From NCBI GenBank assembly GCA_030706285.1, contig JAUZOU010000146.1, positions 1 to 7,359 on the forward strand: a DNA stretch of 7,359 bases, in the 5' to 3' direction. The position numbers were made by a program, and so were the translations under genes. Under the pieces are notes generated by a model, which made no database searches, was not told the DNA's origin, and was given only the letters and a program-made list of their open reading frames with translations. Shown piece by piece: positions 1 through 5,694 of this stretch; position 1 is the first letter of the stretch, and each line of letters opens with the position of its first letter. The stretch is from Bacteroidota bacterium. GTDB taxonomy: Bacteria; Bacteroidota; Bacteroidia; Bacteroidales; UBA1402.

Positions 1-751
1 CTAGATACAGATTGGCTCCCAACAAACTACCGGAAGCAACGGCTTCGAACGATTTAGGCTGTTTGTATTCGATATCGAGTACGGAGGACATCTTATCACC
101 ATATTTGGCGTCAAATCCACCTGAAGAGAACTTGACTTCCTTGACCATCTCAGGATTGATAAAGCTCAAGCCTTCCTGTTGGCCGGCTCTGATCAGTAAG
201 GGCCGGTAGACTTCCGTCCCGTTTACATAGACCAGGTTCTCGTCGTAGTTGCCACCGCGGACTGAATATTGAGAACTAAGTTCGTTGTTCGAACTGACTC
301 CGGCAAATGTCACCAGCAAGGCCTCGATGCTGCCACCTGAAGCGTCAGGCAGCATCCGGATGTTGGAAACATCCAGCGTCTGCAGCGTGCTGGTTTGCCG
401 TTGTTGTCCTTTTACCGTGACTTCTTTGAGCGTCCGGCTAGATATGCTCAGCGTGACATTGACTCTCGGGTTTTGCAGTTCGATGGGTATGATACGGGTG
501 GCTGTCTGGTAGGAAAGGCAGCTGTAACTAAGAATGACCGTATCTGTTTTGGGAAGAGTCAGGGAATAGAAGCCATGAATGTCCGTTGTGGTGCTTAGCT
601 GAGAACGGTGGTCTGAAACCTTCACCAGCTCGATGGCTCTGCTGTTCATATCCATCACAAACCCTGAAATGGTGACGGTTTCTCTGGCATGCGCCGGAAA
701 AGAACAAATCAGAAAAAACAGGAGAATCAGGCTCAGGCTTTTTTTTAGCAT
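1..751 (-). CDS. TonB-dependent outer-membrane receptor, N-terminal part (3' end beyond window)
   Basis: This is the first ~250 codons of an outer-membrane receptor that imports a ligand using TonB/ExbBD energy. Translating the reverse strand from the ATG at 749-751 gives a signal peptide (MLKKSLSLILLFFLICSFPAHA, residues 1-22 with a K-rich start and hydrophobic core). A carboxypeptidase-regulatory-like beta-sandwich follows at about 27-105 (ISGFVMD, then DIHGFYSL, the usual 'G.v.D..G.f.l' pattern). The plug domain starts near 110 (LKEVTVKG) and carries YSVRGGNYDENLVYVNG and later FSSGGFDAKYGDKMSSVLDI, both typical of Bacteroidota receptors. The beta-barrel is missing only because the window ends. 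The frame is open throughout. No SusD partner, anti-sigma factor or other ligand clue lies upstream, so the substrate is unknown. It is transcribed divergently from the nitroreductase operon. An A8 tract covers codons 2-5. Confidence 0.93.
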   Translation of the reverse strand, partial: MLKKSLSLILLFFLICSFPAHARETVTISGFVMDMNSRAIELVKVSDHRSQLSTTTDIHGFYSLTLPKTDTVILSYSCLSYQTATRIIPIELQNPRVNVTLSISSRTLKEVTVKGQQRQTSTLQTLDVSNIRMLPDASGGSIEALLVTFAGVSSNNELSSQYSVRGGNYDENLVYVNGTEVYRPLLIRAGQQEGLSFINPEMVKEVKFSSGGFDAKYGDKMSSVLDIEYKQPKSFEAVASGSLLGANLYL

Positions 752-782
752 TTCGTTCGCAAAAATGACACAGACTTTTTGA

Positions 783-804
783 CCGGCTAGCGTTTCAAAG
801 CCGG
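783..804. repeat. GC-rich inverted repeat in the divergent intergenic region
   Basis: CCGGCT at 783-788 and AGCCGG at 799-804 are perfect 6-bp inverted arms around a 10-nt spacer. The repeat sits just downstream of the leftward -7 element, so it would cover the leftward transcription start and early leader. It could be an operator or a small 5' hairpin. There is no U-tract, so it is not a convincing terminator. Confidence 0.4.
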
Positions 805-812
805 CAAATCTA
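805..812 (-). promoter_or_regulatory. Candidate Bacteroidota -7 element for the TonB-dependent receptor
   Basis: The plus strand reads CAAATCTA, which is TAGATTTG on the minus strand and matches the Bacteroidota TAnnTTTG -7 consensus exactly. It would start transcription near 798, giving a leader of roughly 45 nt before the receptor ATG. I see no clear TTG at the -33 position (19-21 nt upstream), so the call rests on the -7 element and its placement. Confidence 0.5.
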
Positions 813-824
813 AGGAAATAAACG

Positions 825-832
825 TATATTTG
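825..832 (+). promoter_or_regulatory. Candidate Bacteroidota -7 element for the nitroreductase-DUF2520-kdsC-maf operon
   Basis: TATATTTG matches TAnnTTTG exactly. Transcription would begin around 839, just upstream of the ATG at 853. This also argues against the in-frame GTG at 832, which would lie inside the promoter. A good -33 TTG is not visible. The element is only 12 bp from the oppositely oriented TAGATTTG, so the two promoters overlap. Confidence 0.5.
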
Positions 833-852
833 TGGCTAATATTGTCAATTTT

Positions 853-1392
853 ATGGATAACTTATTGGATTTGCTTCGTAACCGGAGAAGCACGCGGATA
901 TTTAAAGAAACACAAATCAGTCCTGAACTCGTTGAATCCTTGATGAAGGCAGCATTGATGTCTCCTTCTTCCAAAAATTCAAGGCCATGGCAGTTTGTCC
1001 TGGTGGATGATCCAGACAAGTTGAAGCAGCTGGCAGCCTGTAAGAAAAGCGGCAGCAAGCTGATCGGCGGTACCGCTCTGTCAGTCGTCGTGATTGCGGA
1101 TCCTGCAGTAAGCGATGCCTGGATTGAAGATGCTTCCATTGCTTCGACCCTGTTGCAGCTTGAGGCTGAAGATCTCGGGTTGGGATCCTGCTGGGTTCAG
1201 GTCCGTCAGCGTCAAACGCCGGATGGAGGTGATGCCGAAGCCTATGTTCGTCAGCTGCTGGATATCCCTGAGACCTACAGCGTGTTGAATATTATTGGTA
1301 TCGGGATCAAGGACGAATTTCACAAACCACACGATGATGCCAAGTTATTGTGGGAAAAAGTGCACCTGAATCAATTTGGTAAAACCGAATAA
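853..1392 (+). CDS. Nitroreductase-family FMN oxidoreductase
   Basis: This is a 179-residue protein of the small NADH/FMN nitroreductase fold, a cytoplasmic homodimer that moves hydride from NAD(P)H through FMN to an acceptor. Visible family features are RRSTRIF at residues 11-17 (FMN-phosphate contacts), SPSSKNSRPWQF at 37-48 (the common 'APS..N.QPW.F' element), a buried IASTLLQLEAEDLGLGSCWV helix-strand around 96-115, and a C-terminal IGIGIKDEFHKP segment. Length fits the short form of the family. The ATG at 853 is preferred over the GTG at 832 because it leaves the usual ~10 residues before RRS and avoids the promoter. It is the first gene of a tight four-gene operon. The physiological substrate is unknown; the family also includes flavin-fragmenting and dehalogenating members, so the name gives fold rather than reaction. 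Confidence 0.9.
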   Translation: MDNLLDLLRNRRSTRIFKETQISPELVESLMKAALMSPSSKNSRPWQFVLVDDPDKLKQLAACKKSGSKLIGGTALSVVVIADPAVSDAWIEDASIASTLLQLEAEDLGLGSCWVQVRQRQTPDGGDAEAYVRQLLDIPETYSVLNIIGIGIKDEFHKPHDDAKLLWEKVHLNQFGKTE

Positions 1393-1400
1393 CTGTGTTT

Positions 1401-2189
1401 ATGAATATTACCCTGATTGGTGCCGGGAATCTTGCCACTCAATTAGGTTTGGCTTTACAGGAGAAAGGCCACCGGTTTGTGCAGGTGTTCAGCCGTACGG
1501 CTGAATCGGCTGAAGCATTGGCATTTTTGCTTGGTGCTGAAGCGGTAACCCGGCCGGAATTGGTCAGGCCTGGAGCAGACTTATATATCTGTGCCCTCAA
1601 GGATGACGCCTTATCTGACGTCTTGTCCGGAATACAGGTGGGAAATGCCTTGATGGTGCATACGGCCGGCAGTGTCCCCATGGATGTCTTATCCGTTTGT
1701 ACGTCTGATTATGGTGTGATTTATCCACTTCAAACATTCAGCAAGGGACGGAAAGTCGAGTTCCGGTCTATTCCCTTTTATATAGAGGCTGCCAGGCTTG
1801 AAAGCCTGCAAGTGATTCAGGCATTGGTTGCCGATCTCTCGGATACGGTCCGGGTGGTCGATTCGGAACATCGTAAATACATTCATCTGGCTGCCGTTTT
1901 TGCTTCAAATTTCGTCAATTATCTGTATGCCATATCGGGTGATATTCTTCAGGAACAGCAGCTGTCCTTCGACGATATGTTGCCGCTGATTGATGAAGTC
2001 GCCCGCAAAGTTCATACGATGATGCCGTCCAAAGCCCAGACAGGCCCTGCTGTCCGGTACGATCAACAAGTTATGGGCAAACAGCTGGCCTTGTTACAAA
2101 ACCATCCGGAGTGGGCTCAACTCTATGAGCTGCTTAGCAAGGGCATTCATAAACAAGCGACAGACAAAGCCGCTTCAACAAATAATTAG
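1401..2189 (+). CDS. Rossmann-fold protein with DUF2520 C-terminal domain
   Basis: This 262-residue protein begins with a dinucleotide-binding Rossmann motif, LIGAGNLA at residues 5-12, resembling F420-dependent NADP reductase and pyrroline-5-carboxylate reductase N-termini. HTAGS at 87-91 and YPLQTFSK at 108-115 are characteristic of the Rossmann/DUF2520 family. The helical C-terminal half, including the region around HRKYIHLAAVFASNFVNYLY, corresponds to DUF2520. Substrate and reaction are not established for the family; by fold it is probably an NAD(P)-dependent dehydrogenase or reductase. The ATG at 1401 starts directly before the Rossmann strand and is preferred over the in-frame GTG at 1395. 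It begins 8 bp after the nitroreductase and ends 4 bp before the phosphatase gene, so it is almost certainly cotranscribed with both. Confidence 0.88.
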   Translation: MNITLIGAGNLATQLGLALQEKGHRFVQVFSRTAESAEALAFLLGAEAVTRPELVRPGADLYICALKDDALSDVLSGIQVGNALMVHTAGSVPMDVLSVCTSDYGVIYPLQTFSKGRKVEFRSIPFYIEAARLESLQVIQALVADLSDTVRVVDSEHRKYIHLAAVFASNFVNYLYAISGDILQEQQLSFDDMLPLIDEVARKVHTMMPSKAQTGPAVRYDQQVMGKQLALLQNHPEWAQLYELLSKGIHKQATDKAASTNN

Positions 2190-2193
2190 TCAT

Positions 2194-2718
2194 ATGAGTA
2201 CGATTCCTTTCGATTTGACCACGATCAAAGCTGCCGTTTTTGACGTGGACGGTGTGTTGTCAGCCAATGTCATTCCTCTTCATCCCTCCGGAGAACCGAT
2301 GCGAACGGTCAACATCAAAGACGGTTATGCCATCAACCAGGCTGTTAAAAAGGGACTGATCCTTGGCATCATCACAGGTGGTCGTACGGAAGCTGTCCGT
2401 AAACGGTTTGAGAATCTTGGTATCCAACATATCTATATGGGATCCAGCGTCAAACGGCATGACTTTGATGATTTCCTGAAAAGGACGGGCCTGACGGCAC
2501 GTGAAGTTGCTTACATGGGTGATGACATCCCCGATTATGAAATCATGAAACTGGCCGGTCTGGCTGCTTGCCCGGCTGATGCCGCCCCGGAAATCAAAAC
2601 CATATCCAGGTATATTTCTCACGTAAAAGGAGGAGAGGGCTGTGGTCGCGACTTGCTGGAGCAGATCATGAAAGCCCAGGGGCTATGGATGGATGGTGCG
2701 GAAGCTTTTGGGTGGTAA
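2194..2718 (+). CDS. kdsC: KdsC-type HAD phosphatase (3-deoxy-D-manno-octulosonate 8-phosphate phosphatase)
   Basis: This 174-residue protein matches the C0-capless HAD subfamily, which forms tetramers and dephosphorylates Kdo-8-P during synthesis of the lipopolysaccharide sugar Kdo. All four HAD motifs are present: FDVDGVL with nucleophile D17 and acid/base D19, IITGG at 59-63, K87 in SSVK, and GDD at 109-111 followed by IPDYEIM. The C-terminal GGEGCGRDLLE at 146-156 is the KdsC tail that reaches into a neighbouring active site. The length is normal. The ATG at 2194, 4 bp after the previous stop, is chosen because an earlier in-frame ATG at 2125 lies inside the upstream gene and adds 23 unrelated residues. 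The product is cytoplasmic. Exact substrate is inferred from family; related HADs act on other sugar phosphates. Confidence 0.88.
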   Translation: MSTIPFDLTTIKAAVFDVDGVLSANVIPLHPSGEPMRTVNIKDGYAINQAVKKGLILGIITGGRTEAVRKRFENLGIQHIYMGSSVKRHDFDDFLKRTGLTAREVAYMGDDIPDYEIMKLAGLAACPADAAPEIKTISRYISHVKGGEGCGRDLLEQIMKAQGLWMDGAEAFGW

Positions 2719-2731
2719 AAACAGAAACGTT

Positions 2732-3331
2732 ATGCTGGAAAATCTATCCGGTTATCAGTTGATTCTGGCGTCCAATTCCCCCCGGCGAAATGAACTGCTG
2801 AGCAGGTTGGGTGTCAGCTATTCTGTCCGGACGTTGAAAAATTTGGATGAATCGTATCCTTCTGACCTCAAAACGAGTGCGATTGCCAGGTATGTCGCCA
2901 CGAAAAAGGCTGAGGCCTATCGTCAGAAACTGAAACCGTCCGAGCTACTCCTTACTGCAGATACCATTGTCTGTAAAGAAAACGAGGTTTTAGGCAAGCC
3001 TGCCGACCGGGAGGAGGCTGTCAATATGCTTCAGCTGTTGGCCGGTGGCAGTCACTGGGTCTATACCGGCGTATGCCTGACGAGTTGTACGTTTCAGCGT
3101 TCGTTTGTTGTCGGCACCGAAGTTGTTTTTTCACCCTTGACGGCGGATGAAATCGATTGGTATGTGGATAACTACAAACCTTTTGACAAAGCTGGGGCTT
3201 ATGGCGTGCAGGAGTGGATTGGCCTGGCTGGCGTCGAACGGATTTCAGGCTCGTATTTCAATGTCATGGGGTTGCCGGTTCATGAGTTATATGCCGAATT
3301 GAAAAAAGTCGAACCTTTGTCCAAGTGTTAA
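2732..3331 (+). CDS. maf: Maf family nucleoside triphosphate pyrophosphatase
   Basis: This 199-residue protein is a Maf house-cleaning enzyme, which hydrolyses non-canonical or excess nucleoside triphosphates (typically dTTP/UTP and modified pyrimidines) to the monophosphate and pyrophosphate. It shows ILASNSPRRNELL at residues 11-23 (phosphate-binding SxxPRR), LTADTIV at 74-80 with the catalytic Asp at 77, GKP at 88-90, and the late AYGVQEWIG and GSYFNVMGLP motifs; the Q in GVQ fits the dTTP/UTP (YhdE-like) branch. Length is typical. The ATG at 2732 is preferred over one at 2693, which overlaps the end of kdsC and adds 13 non-conserved residues. It is last in the four-gene operon and is followed within 9 bp by a hairpin. 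Substrate preference is inferred from family. Confidence 0.92.
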   Translation: MLENLSGYQLILASNSPRRNELLSRLGVSYSVRTLKNLDESYPSDLKTSAIARYVATKKAEAYRQKLKPSELLLTADTIVCKENEVLGKPADREEAVNMLQLLAGGSHWVYTGVCLTSCTFQRSFVVGTEVVFSPLTADEIDWYVDNYKPFDKAGAYGVQEWIGLAGVERISGSYFNVMGLPVHELYAELKKVEPLSKC

Positions 3332-3339
3332 GGAAAACC

Positions 3340-3366
3340 GGAAACTTTAACGTACTCAAAGTTTCC
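3340..3366 (+). terminator. Probable intrinsic terminator after maf
   Basis: GGAAACTTT at 3340-3348 and AAAGTTTCC at 3358-3366 form a perfect 9-bp stem with a 9-nt loop, 8 bp past the maf stop. The following bases (ATTTAAATT) are AT-rich but not a clean U-run, so termination may be partial. Its position at the end of a cotranscribed block, ahead of a separately promoted regulator, supports the call. Confidence 0.6.
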
Positions 3367-3374
3367 ATTTAAAT

Positions 3375-3386
3375 TGCTAATTAGCA
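3375..3386. promoter_or_regulatory. 12-bp perfect palindrome upstream of the TetR gene; candidate operator
   Basis: TGCTAATTAGCA is a perfect 12-bp palindrome about 100 bp before the regulator's ATG. Its GCTAATTA core recurs at 4245-4252, just after the regulator gene and ahead of the efflux genes. TetR proteins bind palindromes and commonly regulate themselves and the neighbouring pump, so this is a reasonable operator candidate. It is well upstream of the predicted -7 element rather than overlapping it, which weakens simple repression. No binding evidence exists here. Confidence 0.35.
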
Positions 3387-3461
3387 GCATTATATGATAT
3401 TTCTGTGAAAAATATTAGTTTATTTTAACGTCCACTGCTTAAAACAGACTAATTATTATAG

Positions 3462-3469
3462 TACCTTTG
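3462..3469 (+). promoter_or_regulatory. Candidate -7 element for the TetR-family regulator gene
   Basis: TACCTTTG matches the Bacteroidota TAnnTTTG consensus and lies 19 bp before the regulator's ATG, giving a short leader of about 12 nt. The sequence just upstream is very AT-rich (TAATTATTATAG). No convincing TTG is seen at -33. Confidence 0.5.
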
Positions 3470-3488
3470 CCGTTCCAATTAGGTAAAA

Positions 3489-4232
3489 ATGGACGAAGGT
3501 TTACGGGTTAACATCAAAAAAACAGCTACCAGACTTTTTCTGAAATATGGTTTACGCAGTGTCAGTATTGATGATATCTGCAATGAACTGCATATTTCAA
3601 AGAAAACATTTTATGCTTACTTTTCCCAAAAAGAAGCACTGATAGAGTCGGTTTTGCTGGAACATAATGAGAAATACATTAAAAAGCAGGCCCTTTTCGG
3701 TAAAACGTGTCCATTCAAGGGCAATGCCATTGATGACATCCTTGGTATGATTGCCTTTCATAAATCCAACAAGAATAAACAATTTGTCAATTTCTTTTTT
3801 GATCTGCACAAATACTATCCTGACATTCACAGGAAGATGCTTCAGCTAAACCATAAGAAGTCCTGTGAAAAAATCAAGACTAATATTATGAAAGGTATTG
3901 ATGAAGGCCTATACCGGACCAACTTCAATATAGACCTGATGTCCAGGATGCTGGCGTTGCAGTTTCTCAACATGTTGAATCTGGCAACGAAAGATTTGAA
4001 CAAGAGCATTATCCGGCAAAGCATGGAAATGCTGCTGGACATTAATATCCGGATATTGTGCAACCAAAAAGGCCTGGAGTATTACGAAAAACTGATCGTC
4101 GACAAACAACTTGATAAACTGATTGAAGATGAACCACTTAAGGATGAGGAACTGGATGCTATTATTGACACCTATATCAATGAAACGGAAGAGATGGTAC
4201 AAACTGTCAATCCTCTTTCCCGGGAAGATTGA
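3489..4232 (+). CDS. TetR/AcrR-family transcriptional regulator, probably of the adjacent efflux genes
   Basis: This 247-residue protein opens with a TetR-type DNA-binding domain: the region from IKKTATRLFLKYGLRSVSIDDI through ELHISKKTFYAYFSQKEALIESVL (about residues 9-56) contains the three helices with the helix-turn-helix near 25-46. The rest is all-helical and unlike any ligand domain I can name, as is usual in the family. At 247 residues it is longer than the common 190-210; the extra length is an acidic C-terminal tail (about 205-247, rich in D and E). It stands directly upstream of, and in the same direction as, a TolC-adaptor-RND gene set, the standard arrangement for a local pump regulator. 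The ATG at 3489 is preceded by TTAGGTAAAA and starts immediately before the first helix. Ligand and direction of control are unknown. Confidence 0.9.
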   Translation: MDEGLRVNIKKTATRLFLKYGLRSVSIDDICNELHISKKTFYAYFSQKEALIESVLLEHNEKYIKKQALFGKTCPFKGNAIDDILGMIAFHKSNKNKQFVNFFFDLHKYYPDIHRKMLQLNHKKSCEKIKTNIMKGIDEGLYRTNFNIDLMSRMLALQFLNMLNLATKDLNKSIIRQSMEMLLDINIRILCNQKGLEYYEKLIVDKQLDKLIEDEPLKDEELDAIIDTYINETEEMVQTVNPLSRED

Positions 4233-4359
4233 CAATAATCACGGGCTAATTATATGAATCGAGCATGTTTAAACTAAAAGATTGGCATGCGGAGTACAGA
4301 TAGACATTTATGAAAATAATTATTAGTATATGAAATGCAGAAATTTTGAGAGGCTGAAA
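4233..4359 (+). promoter_or_regulatory. Leader/control region of the efflux operon
   Basis: This is an AT-rich 127-bp gap between the regulator and the TolC-like gene. It holds a second GCTAATTA (4245-4252), an 8-bp palindrome GTTTAAAC (4267-4274), inverted GCATG/CATGC arms (4263-4267 and 4286-4290), and a 10-bp palindrome AATAATTATT (4315-4324). The word TAATTATTA (4317-4325) also occurs just before the regulator's -7 element (3450-3458). Two tiny ORFs are present: 4254-4277 (MNRACLN) and 4310-4333 (MKIIISI). I found no exact TAnnTTTG promoter here, so the efflux genes may be read through from the regulator's transcript or use a variant promoter. Confidence 0.4.
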
Positions 4360-5661
4360 ATGAAGAAAACAGTCATTTGGACAGTCATCGCTTGTTGCTC
4401 TTTTTCCACAGCCATTGCTCAGACCTCACCTGCGCAGGGATCGGGCCAAAGCTGGTCGTTCTCGCTGGATGAAGCCAGGCAGTTTGCTCTGGAGCATAAC
4501 CGGAACATACAAAAAGCAGGGTTGGCTGTTAAAGAAGCACAAGCGGCAGAATGGGCTGCCATAGCCAACTATTTGCCACAAACGAGTGCATCCATGTCGT
4601 ACACCAATTTTATGGGTACCGAATTGAAAATCATGGGACAGGTAATTCCGATGGAATCATCCAGTACACTGACGCTTCAGGCTTCCCAGGCCGTGTTCAA
4701 TGCCAATGTACTGGTGGGTATCCAATTGGCCAAACTAAGCAGCCAGATGTCCCAAAAAGCGGTTGAGCAAACGGGACTGACTATAAAAAACAGTGTTAAC
4801 ATGGCTTATTATGCCATTCTTGTTTCAGAAGACAACAAAAAGATACTGGAAAAAAATCTGGCAAATGTCAAAGTCCTGGCAAAAGCCACTCATGATAAAG
4901 TAAAGGTTGGCATAGGAGAACAGACGGAAGCTGATCAGATGGACGTGACGGTGGCCAATCTGGAAAACACACTTCAGACGACAGAACGAACCATAGAAAT
5001 GGCATACAATTCCATGCGTTTGCTGCTGGGCGTTGGAGTTAACGATGATCTGAAACTGACGGATACCCTGGCTCAACTGACTGAAAGACGGAATTCGTAC
5101 GAACTGCTGGCGACCCCGTTTATTGTTTCCAACAATACGGATATGCAACTGAGTGATTTGAATCTGGAATTGAGCAAGAAACAGCTTAAATCGACCTATG
5201 CTTCCATGTTACCTTCTTTATCTGCTGTCTATCAGCATAACGAGAAACTGGTGTCCAGCAAATTCGATATGACGATGAAGAATACGTTTGTGCTGTCGGC
5301 CAGTGTTCCGTTGTTGGTCGGAGGCAAAAACGCTGCCAGTGTCAAGAAAGCCAGATTTGCCGTTGAATCTTCCCAACTAGACAATCAGTTGGCCAAGGAC
5401 CAGTTGCTGATTCAGGAAAAGCAGCTCCGGTACAACCTGAAAAGTGCTCAGTCTGCCTATGACATTCAGAAGAAAAACATTGACGTGTCGCAACGGGTAT
5501 TTGACAACATTACCAAAAAATATGAACAAGGCTTGTCATCAAGCCTAGAATTGACGACAGCAAACAACAATTTGCTGACAGCACAAAGTAATTACATCAA
5601 TTCAGTCCTGTCCTTACTGGATGCACAGGATGCTTTGCTGAAACTGCTTGGTGAACTTTAA
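4360..5661 (+). CDS. TolC-family outer-membrane efflux channel protein
   Basis: This 433-residue protein is the outer-membrane exit duct of a tripartite efflux pump. A Sec signal peptide is clear (MKKTVIWTVIACCSFSTAIA, cleavage before Q21). The mature part starts with SWSFSLDEARQFALEHNRNIQKA, the standard first helix of the outer-membrane efflux protein repeat, followed by AEWAAIANYLPQTSASMSY. A second repeat starts around 255 (MQLSDLNLELSKKQLKS, then ASMLPSLSAVYQHN) and the protein ends in long helices with ITKKYEQGLSSSLELTTANNNLLTAQSNYI. Trimeric barrel plus alpha-helical tunnel is inferred from the family. No lipobox is present, unlike OprM. The ATG at 4360 follows GAGAGG and begins the signal peptide; an in-frame ATG at 4330 would add 10 residues and overlaps the stop of a 7-codon ORF, so it cannot be excluded. 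The adaptor gene starts 33 bp later. Confidence 0.92.
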   Translation: MKKTVIWTVIACCSFSTAIAQTSPAQGSGQSWSFSLDEARQFALEHNRNIQKAGLAVKEAQAAEWAAIANYLPQTSASMSYTNFMGTELKIMGQVIPMESSSTLTLQASQAVFNANVLVGIQLAKLSSQMSQKAVEQTGLTIKNSVNMAYYAILVSEDNKKILEKNLANVKVLAKATHDKVKVGIGEQTEADQMDVTVANLENTLQTTERTIEMAYNSMRLLLGVGVNDDLKLTDTLAQLTERRNSYELLATPFIVSNNTDMQLSDLNLELSKKQLKSTYASMLPSLSAVYQHNEKLVSSKFDMTMKNTFVLSASVPLLVGGKNAASVKKARFAVESSQLDNQLAKDQLLIQEKQLRYNLKSAQSAYDIQKKNIDVSQRVFDNITKKYEQGLSSSLELTTANNNLLTAQSNYINSVLSLLDAQDALLKLLGEL

Positions 5662-5694
5662 CTGCTTAAACAAAATAATTTACAATAGAATACA

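Noticed and set aside
12..598. Plus-strand ORFs opposite the receptor gene
   Set aside because: They are antisense to a continuous minus-strand frame with clear signal peptide and plug motifs; their translations show no domain pattern and they have no start context.
2125..2193. Longer N-terminus for KdsC from an ATG inside the DUF2520 gene
   Set aside because: The added 23 residues read a second frame of the upstream gene, and the HAD domain begins properly from the ATG at 2194.
3332..3488. Small RNA or tRNA in the maf-TetR gap
   Set aside because: Apart from the 9-bp terminator-like hairpin, the palindrome and the -7 element, I see no cloverleaf or other extended paired structure in these AT-rich 157 bp.
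4217..4226. Palindrome TTCCCGGGAA at the end of the TetR gene as a terminator
   Set aside because: It has no loop and no downstream U-run, and it lies within coding sequence; likely chance.
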